A stretch of DNA of 64,000 nt. Source: MED-G105 sp039025235 (GTDB lineage: Bacteria; Pseudomonadota; Alphaproteobacteria; Caulobacterales; Parvularculaceae). Of this stretch, positions 55,525 through 62,381 are shown one piece after another. The stretch covers positions 1 to 64,000 of the forward strand of contig JBCCOS010000013.1 in the NCBI GenBank assembly GCA_039025235.1, given 5' to 3'. A program made the position numbers and the translations under genes. The notes beneath the pieces are model-generated. The model saw only the letters and a program-made list of their open reading frames with translations, was not told the origin of the DNA and did no database searches. Numbering within the stretch: position 1 is the first letter of the stretch; the number at the start of each line of letters is the position of its first letter.

Positions 55525-56820
55525 TTATTCAAGCGCCTTTATTTCGAAGCCATTGAAGCCGAGCAAAGAGGCTCCGGCCTCTAACTGTCGGCCAAAACGT
55601 TTCTTCAGCTGCTCGCGGGCGAATGAACCACCATGCTCGATGATCAGCTTATCCGTTTTAGCCGTGTAGCGAATACTTTGCGGTGCAAACCAAGAATTAT
55701 AATTCCCAATTCCGATCTGCTCCGCAATCACTGCACCAATTTCGTCTTCGAAAATATTCCCTGGTAAATTGGGCTTAAGGTCAGTTTCCTCAATCGGTCT
55801 TGGCTTGTGATGGATACGTTCGAGATTTCGGCTTACATCGATCTTATCTGGGTTTGTAGCAAACCAGCCAAATAGTCGTCGAGGATCTCTCGTTGTCGGA
55901 TCTTCGAGCGCAATTGCAAGATATAAAAACGCTTTTGCGCCATGCCTTTGTGCGCACCAGAGGAAGGTGTGATTGATAGAATTTGCGGCGTCCTCAGGGA
56001 ATAATTTTGGCAAACTAGACCAGATGCTTTTCGCTGCTTGTTTTGGTGATATCCCCTGCCCTTCAGGATCCAAAGCGGCTTTCAATTTTGATGATAAAGC
56101 TAAGGCATCATTGATTGTTTTTTGATCGTCCAAAGTCGTTTTGGTTGCTAACGGAATATTCCATAACGACGTTTTTTTAAGACGCCTTGCTTTTTTATTT
56201 CGATCAAAATTTATACAGGAATCAGTTTTTTTAAAGGGACTGTTTAGGCGCTCTTTTTCAAGCGCCTCCCCGCTTAATTTTGGTTTATTAGTTAGCGACC
56301 CTTGGGACCGACGGGATGATTTGTTGGCTTGTTTCGCATCTTGCCACGCGGCATGCCTTGCGTTTGCTCTCATCTCAATGTCGCTTAATATTGAAGGTAT
56401 CTGAACCAATAATGGGCTAAGGTCAATCGCGTCCCCTTCGAGCGGTCGATTACGTTTATCATATCGCCGAATGATGAAACCGGCTTTTTCAAGCTCATTT
56501 TTCAGGCGCCTTACTGTTGGATCCTTCTTTCCGAGAGCTTCGCAGGCGGCCGCGTTTCCGGGCCAGACAGAAACACGTCCCTCACTGAGGCGCGTTGTAT
56601 CGAGGTGGCTGATATAAAATCCTAATAGGCATCTGGCCCCATCGGAGAGATCCGGAAGCCCTTGTGCGATCGCTCTCATCATATCGAGGCGCGTTACCGG
56701 AACCCCGTCATAAGCCTCACCATCGCGCGTGACCTCGATAAAATTACTATGGCGTTTGGCGAACCCTTTGCTTGGTTCGATATCCGTTCTAAGCCCATTA
56801 CTTAAGCACAATTGACCCAT
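55525..56820 (-). CDS. Plasmid replication initiator, RepC-like with DnaA-N-like C-terminus
   Basis: 431 residues from ATG 56820, with AAGGA seven bases upstream; the longer frame to 56880 adds only a Phe-rich leader. The N-terminal half resembles the winged-helix region of RepC initiators (LSDGARCLLGFYISHLDTTRLSEGRVSVWPGN, DPTVRRLKNELEKAGFIIRRYDKRNRPLEG). A lysine-rich linker (about 180-230) follows. The last 60 residues resemble the DnaA N-terminal domain (GNYNSWFAPQSIRYTAKTDKLIIEHGGSFAREQLKKRFG). Divergent from parAB, unlike the repABC order. Similar DnaA-like plasmid replicases are known in Rhodobacterales. It should bind the origin of this replicon. Confidence 0.75.
   Translation of the reverse strand: MGQLCLSNGLRTDIEPSKGFAKRHSNFIEVTRDGEAYDGVPVTRLDMMRAIAQGLPDLSDGARCLLGFYISHLDTTRLSEGRVSVWPGNAAACEALGKKDPTVRRLKNELEKAGFIIRRYDKRNRPLEGDAIDLSPLLVQIPSILSDIEMRANARHAAWQDAKQANKSSRRSQGSLTNKPKLSGEALEKERLNSPFKKTDSCINFDRNKKARRLKKTSLWNIPLATKTTLDDQKTINDALALSSKLKAALDPEGQGISPKQAAKSIWSSLPKLFPEDAANSINHTFLWCAQRHGAKAFLYLAIALEDPTTRDPRRLFGWFATNPDKIDVSRNLERIHHKPRPIEETDLKPNLPGNIFEDEIGAVIAEQIGIGNYNSWFAPQSIRYTAKTDKLIIEHGGSFAREQLKKRFGRQLEAGASLLGFNGFEIKALE
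56140..56240. other. AT-rich stretch inside the initiator gene, candidate origin
   Basis: Within the linker-coding part of the initiator gene there are several T/A runs (TTTTTTTAAG, CTTTTTTATTTCG, CAAAATTTATAC, CAGTTTTTTTAAAG). In repABC plasmids the origin lies inside an AT-rich segment of repC. By analogy this may be oriV; no iterons were found. Confidence 0.35.
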
Positions 56821-56879
56821 ATCGCGTTCCTTGTTTTTGAACGCGAAGCAAAAAAAGAGCGCAAAAAAGTTACCGATCA

Positions 56880-57003
56880 AGCCGGTGCTACGCTTGCATT
56901 GCTTTGGGGAGCGCGGTACGAATCATTATTGGAAATGATGAGTGAACCAGTTGCCGCTGGTTTGCTGCTCCGAAAAGCCCCGCCTCTGGCGGGGTTTTTT
57001 TAT
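56880..57003 (+). ncRNA. Candidate antisense copy-number RNA opposite the initiator leader
   Basis: On the plus strand, pointing away from the initiator gene, three hairpins follow each other: ATCATT-N6-AATGAT, AACCAG-N6-CTGGTT (56945-56962) and a strong rho-independent terminator. The RNA would be complementary to the initiator mRNA leader. repABC plasmids carry such an antisense RNA (incA-alpha) at the same relative place. The promoter is not clear, so the 5' end is a guess. Confidence 0.5.
56978..57003 (+). terminator. Rho-independent terminator
   Basis: CCCCGCC-TCT-GGCGGGG stem (56978-56994) preceded by GAAAAG and followed by seven T residues on the plus strand. Strong. No plus-strand protein gene ends here, which points to a short RNA. 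Confidence 0.85.
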
Positions 57004-57237
57004 TTGCCTCGCATTCTCCTCCTTATCGTTGTCTTTATCCGTGTCTTAAGAGGCTTAATTGATCGGACGTTGTCCGGACCAAACCTATCAAACCGACACC
57101 AACCCCTCGACTGTCTCTTATGGTCGATGGGTCTTGTGCGGACTTCTCATTGATTCCGGTCTTGGTGCAACTGTTGATGCTCGGACCACAAATGTTTGAG
57201 AAATCCACGAAGCACTCCAAAAGTGCAGACATTGAGG

Positions 57238-57285
57238 TTAACGAAAACTTAACGGGCCCCTTCGATAATTAACCATCGATTAACG
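57238..57285 (+). promoter_or_regulatory. Four TTAACG-type boxes upstream of parA
   Basis: TTAACG at 57238, 57249 and 57280, and TTAACC at 57269. They form two pairs, each TTAACS-N5-TTAACG, with starts 31 bases apart, ending 8 bases before the parA start codon. ParA with an N-terminal helix-turn-helix usually represses its own operon, and these boxes are the likely operator. Initiator-binding iterons are an alternative. Confidence 0.5.
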
Positions 57286-57293
57286 GAGATTCT

Positions 57294-58466
57294 ATGAGCC
57301 AGCAATTGTCATCCGATCAGATATCAAGCCTATACGAACGATCGAGTCGCCTGCTTGCTGAAATGAAAGCGGACATGCCGGACGATATCGCGTCAAAAGA
57401 ACTTGGCTTACGATTTAATGTCAAACTCGCAGCGGCGATGGTCGGTCGCTCTGATGCAACCATCCGTAGGGCCGAGGAATCCGGAGAGTTACCGCCACCC
57501 AAAAAGCGTCAGACGGGGAAGCGCTTTGGCTATACTTTGGAAGACGTCAATCATATGCGTGACGTATTTGGGACACGGCCTTGGCGCTCGGATACCGATG
57601 ATCCTATCGTGTTAGGCGTTCAAAATTTTAAAGGCGGTGTTGGTAAATCGACGTTGGCCGTGCATGCGGCCCAGTATTTTGCTCTCCAGGGTTATAGAGT
57701 TTTAGTCATTGATGCGGACCCGCAAGCATCAAGCACGGCAATGTTTGGTGTTCATCCCGAGCGCGATATCGATACAGAAGACACGATGCTTCCCTTTTTA
57801 GCGGGTGAAGAACCAAATCTAATTCACGCCGTAAAACCCACCTATTGGGACGGACTTGATATTATTCCGTCGTGCCTTGGCCTTTATGACGCGGAGTATT
57901 TCATTGCTGGTTCGTCTGTTGATCCGGAAAATCGGTTTGAGAAAATCAGGCGCGGTTTGGTCGATATCGCACCGGCCTATGATATCGTTGTGATCGATCC
58001 CCCCCCTGCCCTCGGTATGATTTCTATCAATGTCTTGAGAGCAACGAACGCGCTTTTAATTCCAACGCCGCCTTCCAGCATCGATTACTCCTCAACGGTT
58101 TCATTCCTGTCGATGTTGACCGCCGTTTTGCGACAGGTTGAAGGGCGCGGCCTCAACAACGATTTTAAGTTTGTCCATCTCGTTGCCACCAAGGTTGATG
58201 AGAATAAGTCAGCCCATATCGGTATGAGAGATGCGATGAAGACCGTATTTGGCGGTGATATTCTGTCGACCGCGCTTCTTGATTCCGCAGAGTTTGATAA
58301 TGCAAACGTCGAGATGCGGACGGTCTATGAATATGCCGGGCCCATGAACAGCACCTATAAGAGATGCCGGTCAAATTTGGATCTGGTCATGGGTGATCTC
58401 GAACTTGCTATCCGAAACTCTTGGCCGAGCCACCGACGTGACCTCCGCATGAAAGGCGTTGCGTAA
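57294..58466 (+). CDS. parA: Plasmid partition ATPase ParA (type Ia)
   Basis: 390 residues. An N-terminal MerR-like helix-turn-helix segment (KLAAAMVGRSDATIRRAEESGELPPP) precedes the deviant Walker A motif K113-GGVGKST (120), with DADPQASST, PPALGMISINVL and LLIPTPPSS after it. The extended N-terminus is the type Ia arrangement, where ParA both moves DNA and represses the operon. Start has GGAG upstream at five bases. parB follows directly. Confidence 0.95.
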   Translation: MSQQLSSDQISSLYERSSRLLAEMKADMPDDIASKELGLRFNVKLAAAMVGRSDATIRRAEESGELPPPKKRQTGKRFGYTLEDVNHMRDVFGTRPWRSDTDDPIVLGVQNFKGGVGKSTLAVHAAQYFALQGYRVLVIDADPQASSTAMFGVHPERDIDTEDTMLPFLAGEEPNLIHAVKPTYWDGLDIIPSCLGLYDAEYFIAGSSVDPENRFEKIRRGLVDIAPAYDIVVIDPPPALGMISINVLRATNALLIPTPPSSIDYSSTVSFLSMLTAVLRQVEGRGLNNDFKFVHLVATKVDENKSAHIGMRDAMKTVFGGDILSTALLDSAEFDNANVEMRTVYEYAGPMNSTYKRCRSNLDLVMGDLELAIRNSWPSHRRDLRMKGVA

Positions 58467-58481
58467 CGCTTGGTTTTTGAA

Positions 58482-58499
58482 ATGCCAACGCGTTGGCAT
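58482..58499. other. parS candidate 1: ATGCCAACGCGTTGGCAT
   Basis: Perfect 18-base palindrome in the parA-parB gap. The 16-base core TGCCAACGCGTTGGCA occurs again right after parB (59612-59627) and nowhere else noticed. Paired identical palindromes on either side of parB are a strong sign of centromere sites bound by ParB. Confidence 0.8.
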
Positions 58500-58557
58500 C
58501 TTGTTTTCGTTCTTATTTCTTCGCTCTATTTCTTCTACGAATGATCGGATTAATCCC

Positions 58558-59595
58558 ATGGCAAAGTCTAAAAGAAACACCGTTCTTGCCGCTGCTGCCC
58601 AACGGGCAAAGGCACCGATAGACGTCCCCTCCCCGGCAAATGTTGCACCTACGCCAACCGTCGAAAATTCTGCGGTGTCAGTGCTTTCGAATCGCCAGTC
58701 GTTATTGCGAGACATCAATGATGGGCGCCGCGAGGAAGTTCTGCACCGCTATGTCGATCCTACGACCTGCAGAATGTGGCGTCGTCATAACCGTGAATAT
58801 GATCGTTTAACGCCCGAGATTTGTGATGATCTCATCAGTACGATCGCTGACGTGGGTCAGAAAACCCCCGCGATTGTCCGCAAACTTCGTAATGACAAGG
58901 ATGGTTTTGAGTATGAAGTAATATGCGGCGCGCGCCGTCATTTTGCTGTGACTCATCTGAGAGATGAATTGGGCCGTTCGGACCTATTTTACAAAGTTGA
59001 AGTCCACGACATTTCTGACGAGGAAGCATTTCATTGGTCAGATCTAGAAAATAGAGCGCGCGTCGACATTAGTGACTATGAGCGGGGTAAAGACTATCTA
59101 ACGGCGCTTGAGGAATTCTATGAGGGAAATATTCGCGCCATGGCACAGAAACTTGGCTTCAAAAGGCAAGCGTTGAGCAATTACTTTTATCTTGCGCGTT
59201 TGCCGGAAGTGGTTGTGCATGCATATCACGACCCATTTCATATTGCTGTTCGACACGCCGCAAAGCTTTGGCCAATGCTGCAAAAGGATGATCAGAAACA
59301 AACAATACTCAACAGGGCGCAAAACATCGCGGTTGAACAAGAGCAGTCGATGCGTGTTGGGAATGTTCTTGCCTATGATGGCGCGACAGTTTTTAAGTTA
59401 CTTACTGAGCCGGGGAGGGGAGCCGCTGCATCCGTCGGAAAAAAAGAAAAACCTCGGCAGATTGTTCGAGACGCGGGAGGGACCGCGCTTTTTACCATCG
59501 AAGAATCCTCCCGCCATGTCGTCTTGCGTATTCCTAAACGCCGCGCTGCCAGCAAAAAGGAACTTATCGAAGCCATTCGGGCCAACGTGGAATGA
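58558..59595 (+). CDS. parB: Plasmid partition protein ParB
   Basis: 345 residues from ATG 58558 (an earlier frame to 58459 runs across a palindrome and is not protein-like). ParB/RepB family: basic N-terminal arm with alanine-rich ParA-contact segment (LAAAAQRAKAPID), the nuclease/CTPase-like block with GARRHFAVTHLRDE, helix-turn-helix around MAQKLGFKRQALSNYFYLARLPE, and a C-terminal dimerisation part. It binds the flanking palindromes and partitions the replicon with ParA. Confidence 0.93.
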   Translation: MAKSKRNTVLAAAAQRAKAPIDVPSPANVAPTPTVENSAVSVLSNRQSLLRDINDGRREEVLHRYVDPTTCRMWRRHNREYDRLTPEICDDLISTIADVGQKTPAIVRKLRNDKDGFEYEVICGARRHFAVTHLRDELGRSDLFYKVEVHDISDEEAFHWSDLENRARVDISDYERGKDYLTALEEFYEGNIRAMAQKLGFKRQALSNYFYLARLPEVVVHAYHDPFHIAVRHAAKLWPMLQKDDQKQTILNRAQNIAVEQEQSMRVGNVLAYDGATVFKLLTEPGRGAAASVGKKEKPRQIVRDAGGTALFTIEESSRHVVLRIPKRRAASKKELIEAIRANVE

Positions 59596-59611
59596 AAACG
59601 CCGAATCAAGA

Positions 59612-59627
59612 TGCCAACGCGTTGGCA
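59612..59627. other. parS candidate 2: TGCCAACGCGTTGGCA
   Basis: Perfect 16-base palindrome 16 bases after the parB stop, identical in its core to the site before parB. Not the chromosomal parS consensus, so specific to this replicon. Confidence 0.8.
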
Positions 59628-59809
59628 ATTATAAGGGCGTTTGCTCTTTTCAATGGTTTATGCCGGTAAAATCTCGTTCGTTTCGGATCTGGAATGAAAT
59701 CTCTGAAGCCTATATGTCAATAAACGAACGAGCCGCCAACCACACACACAGGGCCTGAAAACGCGTCAAGTAGCCATGTGGTCTAAAAACGCTTTAATAT
59801 GAGGGCACT

Positions 59810-61075
59810 ATGCATATTGAAGTAATAGAGTCGTCCGCTCGATTTGTTGAGGTCGAAACCGATTGGGATGAGTTATTCGCAATCGATCCATGTTCCCATA
59901 TATATTTATCCTCACGCTATATTCGCGCGATTGTCGCGCGCGCAGTTGGCAAGTTCCGCATTTTAACAGCATGGACCGATGATCAACGGTTGGTCGGCGT
60001 TTTTCCCCTCTTTCCCAGAACAAAGTGGGATACAAAAGAAAAATATCTTTATACTGAATTAGATATGTTGGGGCGGGGGTTTGATGCCGATTATACTGGT
60101 TTTTTAGCGGACCCCGCCCATCAAGACGCCGTCAGTCGCGCTTTTGCAGAGGCGATTACAAAAATGGCTTTTGGCCGATTGGTGCTACGTTATTTTAACT
60201 CAACACCACAGCGGCTAGAGATGTTTTGCTCGGTGTTCAATGATAGGGAATACGATATTGAGACGCGCGAGCGGAAAATAAATGGCGGTGAAACCAATAA
60301 TCTTATCTGCCCTTATGTGGATTTGCCTGACACGCTGCCGGACTATCTTAAAGGGTTAAGTTCAAATGCGCGGCAAAAGTTTCGCCGTCTCTTGCGGCAA
60401 TTACAAAATGATCCCGAGCTCCGGGTCACTCGATCCTCGCCCGAGACGTTCCAAAGGGATGCGGAGATCCTCTCCGATCTTTGGTATCATCAGCATAGTG
60501 AACAAAAAGGGGCACAGCGTGCAAAAAATATCAAAGACCAATTCCGAGAGATCGTCAAAATTGGACTAGTAAATGGCTTAATCTATCTGCCGGTTCTGTG
60601 GCGTGGCCGTAACGCTGTTGCCGCGCAGGCAAATTACATCGATCCCGTTAGGCGACACTCGCTTTTTTATGTTGGTGGCCGCGATAAGAGCCAACGCGAT
60701 ATTTCAGTTGGGCTAATGCTGCATGCTCACTCCATTCGATGGTCCATTGCAAATGGATTGACGCGCTATGATTTTACGCGTGGTGACGAGCCTTACAAAT
60801 ATAATTTTGGGGCCATCGACAATGAAATCATCTATTTAGAGGTTGCAAGAAAGCCTTGTGAGGGGGCGGGTCGGTTGTTGGACGCGAACTATCGGGAGGA
60901 TGCTGTTGCCATCATCCGACAGAAGGTGTCGAGCGGAAAAGGGGAGGAAGCGCGCCGAGCAGCACATCAAGCATTCGCCGTTTGGCCTGATCTTGCGGAC
61001 ACGATCCCTGAGGTTGCTGAAACAATCCCTGAGGTTGCTGAAACAATCAACGTCGACAAACTCAACAACACTTGA
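59810..61075 (+). CDS. CelD/BcsL-type GNAT acetyltransferase
   Basis: 421 residues of the Acetyltransf_6 (CelD/FemAB-like) family: SSNARQKFRRLLRQLQNDPELRV, LVNGLIYLPVLWRGRNAVAAQANYID, DISVGLMLHAHSIRWSIANGLTRYDFTRGDEPYKYNFG. These proteins are involved in polysaccharide or peptidoglycan-related acylation. GAGGG is four bases from the ATG. The last 20 residues contain an exact repeat of a heptapeptide, TIPEVAE. Located after parB2 site, co-directional with parAB. Confidence 0.85.
   Translation: MHIEVIESSARFVEVETDWDELFAIDPCSHIYLSSRYIRAIVARAVGKFRILTAWTDDQRLVGVFPLFPRTKWDTKEKYLYTELDMLGRGFDADYTGFLADPAHQDAVSRAFAEAITKMAFGRLVLRYFNSTPQRLEMFCSVFNDREYDIETRERKINGGETNNLICPYVDLPDTLPDYLKGLSSNARQKFRRLLRQLQNDPELRVTRSSPETFQRDAEILSDLWYHQHSEQKGAQRAKNIKDQFREIVKIGLVNGLIYLPVLWRGRNAVAAQANYIDPVRRHSLFYVGGRDKSQRDISVGLMLHAHSIRWSIANGLTRYDFTRGDEPYKYNFGAIDNEIIYLEVARKPCEGAGRLLDANYREDAVAIIRQKVSSGKGEEARRAAHQAFAVWPDLADTIPEVAETIPEVAETINVDKLNNT
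61004..61045 (+). repeat. 21-base tandem duplication in the acetyltransferase gene
   Basis: ATCCCTGAGGTTGCTGAAACA occurs twice head to tail (61004-61024 and 61025-61045), apart from one base at the first end. It adds seven residues (IPEVAET) to the C-terminus in frame. A recent slippage duplication. Confidence 0.75.
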
Positions 61076-61129
61076 CCTTTATTTTCGTGTGTTGCCAAGC
61101 TTCATCTCCTCAGGTGGGGAAGGGGCCAT

Positions 61130-61531
61130 CTATCGAGATCGGCCATATAATTCGAGTTTATGGCCTTCTAGTGAGTAGCCGAGGCGCTTTGCTATCCGCT
61201 TCTTTAATTTCTCAAGATCAGGATCAGTAAACTCTATAACTGTACCGGTTTCCGTACAGATGAGGTGGTCGTGGTGATCGTTACGGCGTTTTTCCCAGCG
61301 TGCCCGGTTGTCTCCAAAATCATGTTTGGTGACGAGGTTTAAATCCTCCAACGCGCGCATTGTCCTGTATACAGAGGATAGTGAGACGGTCGGATCCTGT
61401 CTTCTCGCACGCTCTAGTAATTGGTCAACATCGGGGTGGTCCTCCGATGTATCGAGTACGTCGCAGATTATTGCTCTTTGTTTTGTAATTTTGATGCCAG
61501 ATGACCGTGCATCACTTTCCAACGAACCCAT
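61130..61531 (-). CDS. Fur-family metal-responsive regulator
   Basis: 133 residues: N-terminal winged helix (ITKQRAIICDVLDTSEDHPDVDQLLERARRQDPTVSLSSVYRTMRALED) and metal-binding dimer domain with HHDHLIC (86-92). The cysteine pair seen in E. coli Fur (C-x-x-C) is broken here: C92-T-E-T. Alphaproteobacterial Fur/Mur proteins often lack it and respond to Mn or Fe. Two palindromic sites lie upstream. Confidence 0.9.
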   Translation of the reverse strand: MGSLESDARSSGIKITKQRAIICDVLDTSEDHPDVDQLLERARRQDPTVSLSSVYRTMRALEDLNLVTKHDFGDNRARWEKRRNDHHDHLICTETGTVIEFTDPDLEKLKKRIAKRLGYSLEGHKLELYGRSR

Positions 61532-61658
61532 AGTGAATCATCCTGTTTTTCATCTACTATATAGGAACTCAGTGTTCTTGAAATGGGTGATCCATAAAAA
61601 TTTTGTGAGTTCGTATAAAAACAAAATATTGGTGAGGCATTATTTGCAATGAATAATG

Positions 61659-61692
61659 AGTTTCATGAAACTTGGTACTGATTATCATCTAC
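61659..61692. promoter_or_regulatory. Palindrome and Fur-box-like site upstream of fur
   Basis: AGTTTCATGAAACT (61659-61672) is a perfect 14-base palindrome. Immediately after, GGTACTGATTATCATCTAC (61674-61692) matches 13 of 19 positions of the E. coli Fur consensus. Lies about 130 bases before the Fur start, so could be autoregulation. Alphaproteobacterial Fur boxes differ, so this is tentative. Confidence 0.4.
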
Positions 61693-61807
61693 GAATAGAA
61701 TTGAAGCGGCGTTTAGCATTCAATCGCAACAAAGCCTTTTCGGCGCGACTCCTATGGCGCTGACCGATTTATTGATTGTTTGATTTTGACCAAATGGATC
61801 TGGATCC

Positions 61808-61906
61808 TTAAAGCGCCTTCATTTCAATTGGAATCAGAACGGCGCTTTAAGTTCGTGATTTTACCCATTTCCTGGTGCGTGGGTCGGTAACCACCTAAGC
61901 CATTAA
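61808..61906 (+). repeat. Family B repeat, copy B4
   Basis: Hairpin half is nearly identical to B2 (AAAGCGCC...GGCGCTTTAA around TTCATTTCAATTGGAATCAGAAC, 61809-61850). The distal half is eroded (GGTGCGTGGGTCGGTAACCACC). Confidence 0.75.
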
Positions 61907-62381
61907 TCCTTCAGAATGCCGGGTGGGATTTATTATACAGTAAAAAGACTATTGCACCGAGCGGAATGTAGTGCGCGCGAAGTGGGCTGGGTATTTTTTA
62001 TTTATCAGTATAAAATATATCAGAATTTTCCCAGGCCGTTCATCAATGCTAAGTGATTTGCGGTGCTTCCAAAAACGTCGCATAAGCGGTGCACACCGAG
62101 AGGGGTTTGGTTTCCTACGTGTTTTTCAAATATGGCGTTCATTTGATTGACGATTAGCGGGACGGTAATTATCCAACTTGCTTGAGTGGAATATAATGTC
62201 ACTTTTACGTCGGTATTATTGCGTTCGTCACGGCCGCAAATCGATTACGCCAAACACTTTCAAAACTTGCGCATTGTTTTGTGTAAAAGAAAATCGTATT
62301 TTCTCGATGGACAATGGTTGTGCGGTGACGTTTAATCTTTTCGGGGCACCAAGCGACATTTTGGTGGAATAGGGGGAAATC

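Larger units (their letters stand above)
56821..57293. other. Control region between initiator and parA
   Basis: 473 bases between the divergent initiator and parA. Holds the putative antisense RNA, its terminator, and four TTAAC-type boxes before parA. No protein gene seen; the open frame across 56812-57153 on the plus strand is not protein-like. Confidence 0.6.
61532..62381. other. 850-base intergenic region
   Basis: Between the leftward Fur gene and the rightward pentapeptide-like gene. Holds a palindrome and Fur-like box at 61659-61692, and copy B4. A plus-strand frame at 62178-62372 has no good ribosome site and no recognisable family, so I do not call it. Confidence 0.5.

Noticed and set aside
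56812..57153. Plus-strand frame of 113 codons opposite the initiator leader
   Set aside because: Runs through a strong terminator and a GC-rich stem; better explained as a structured RNA.
58459..58557. N-terminal extension of ParB
   Set aside because: This stretch contains the parS palindrome and the translated residues look random; ATG 58558 begins the typical basic arm.
62178..62372. Plus-strand 64-codon frame
   Set aside because: No good ribosome site; composition unlike neighbours.
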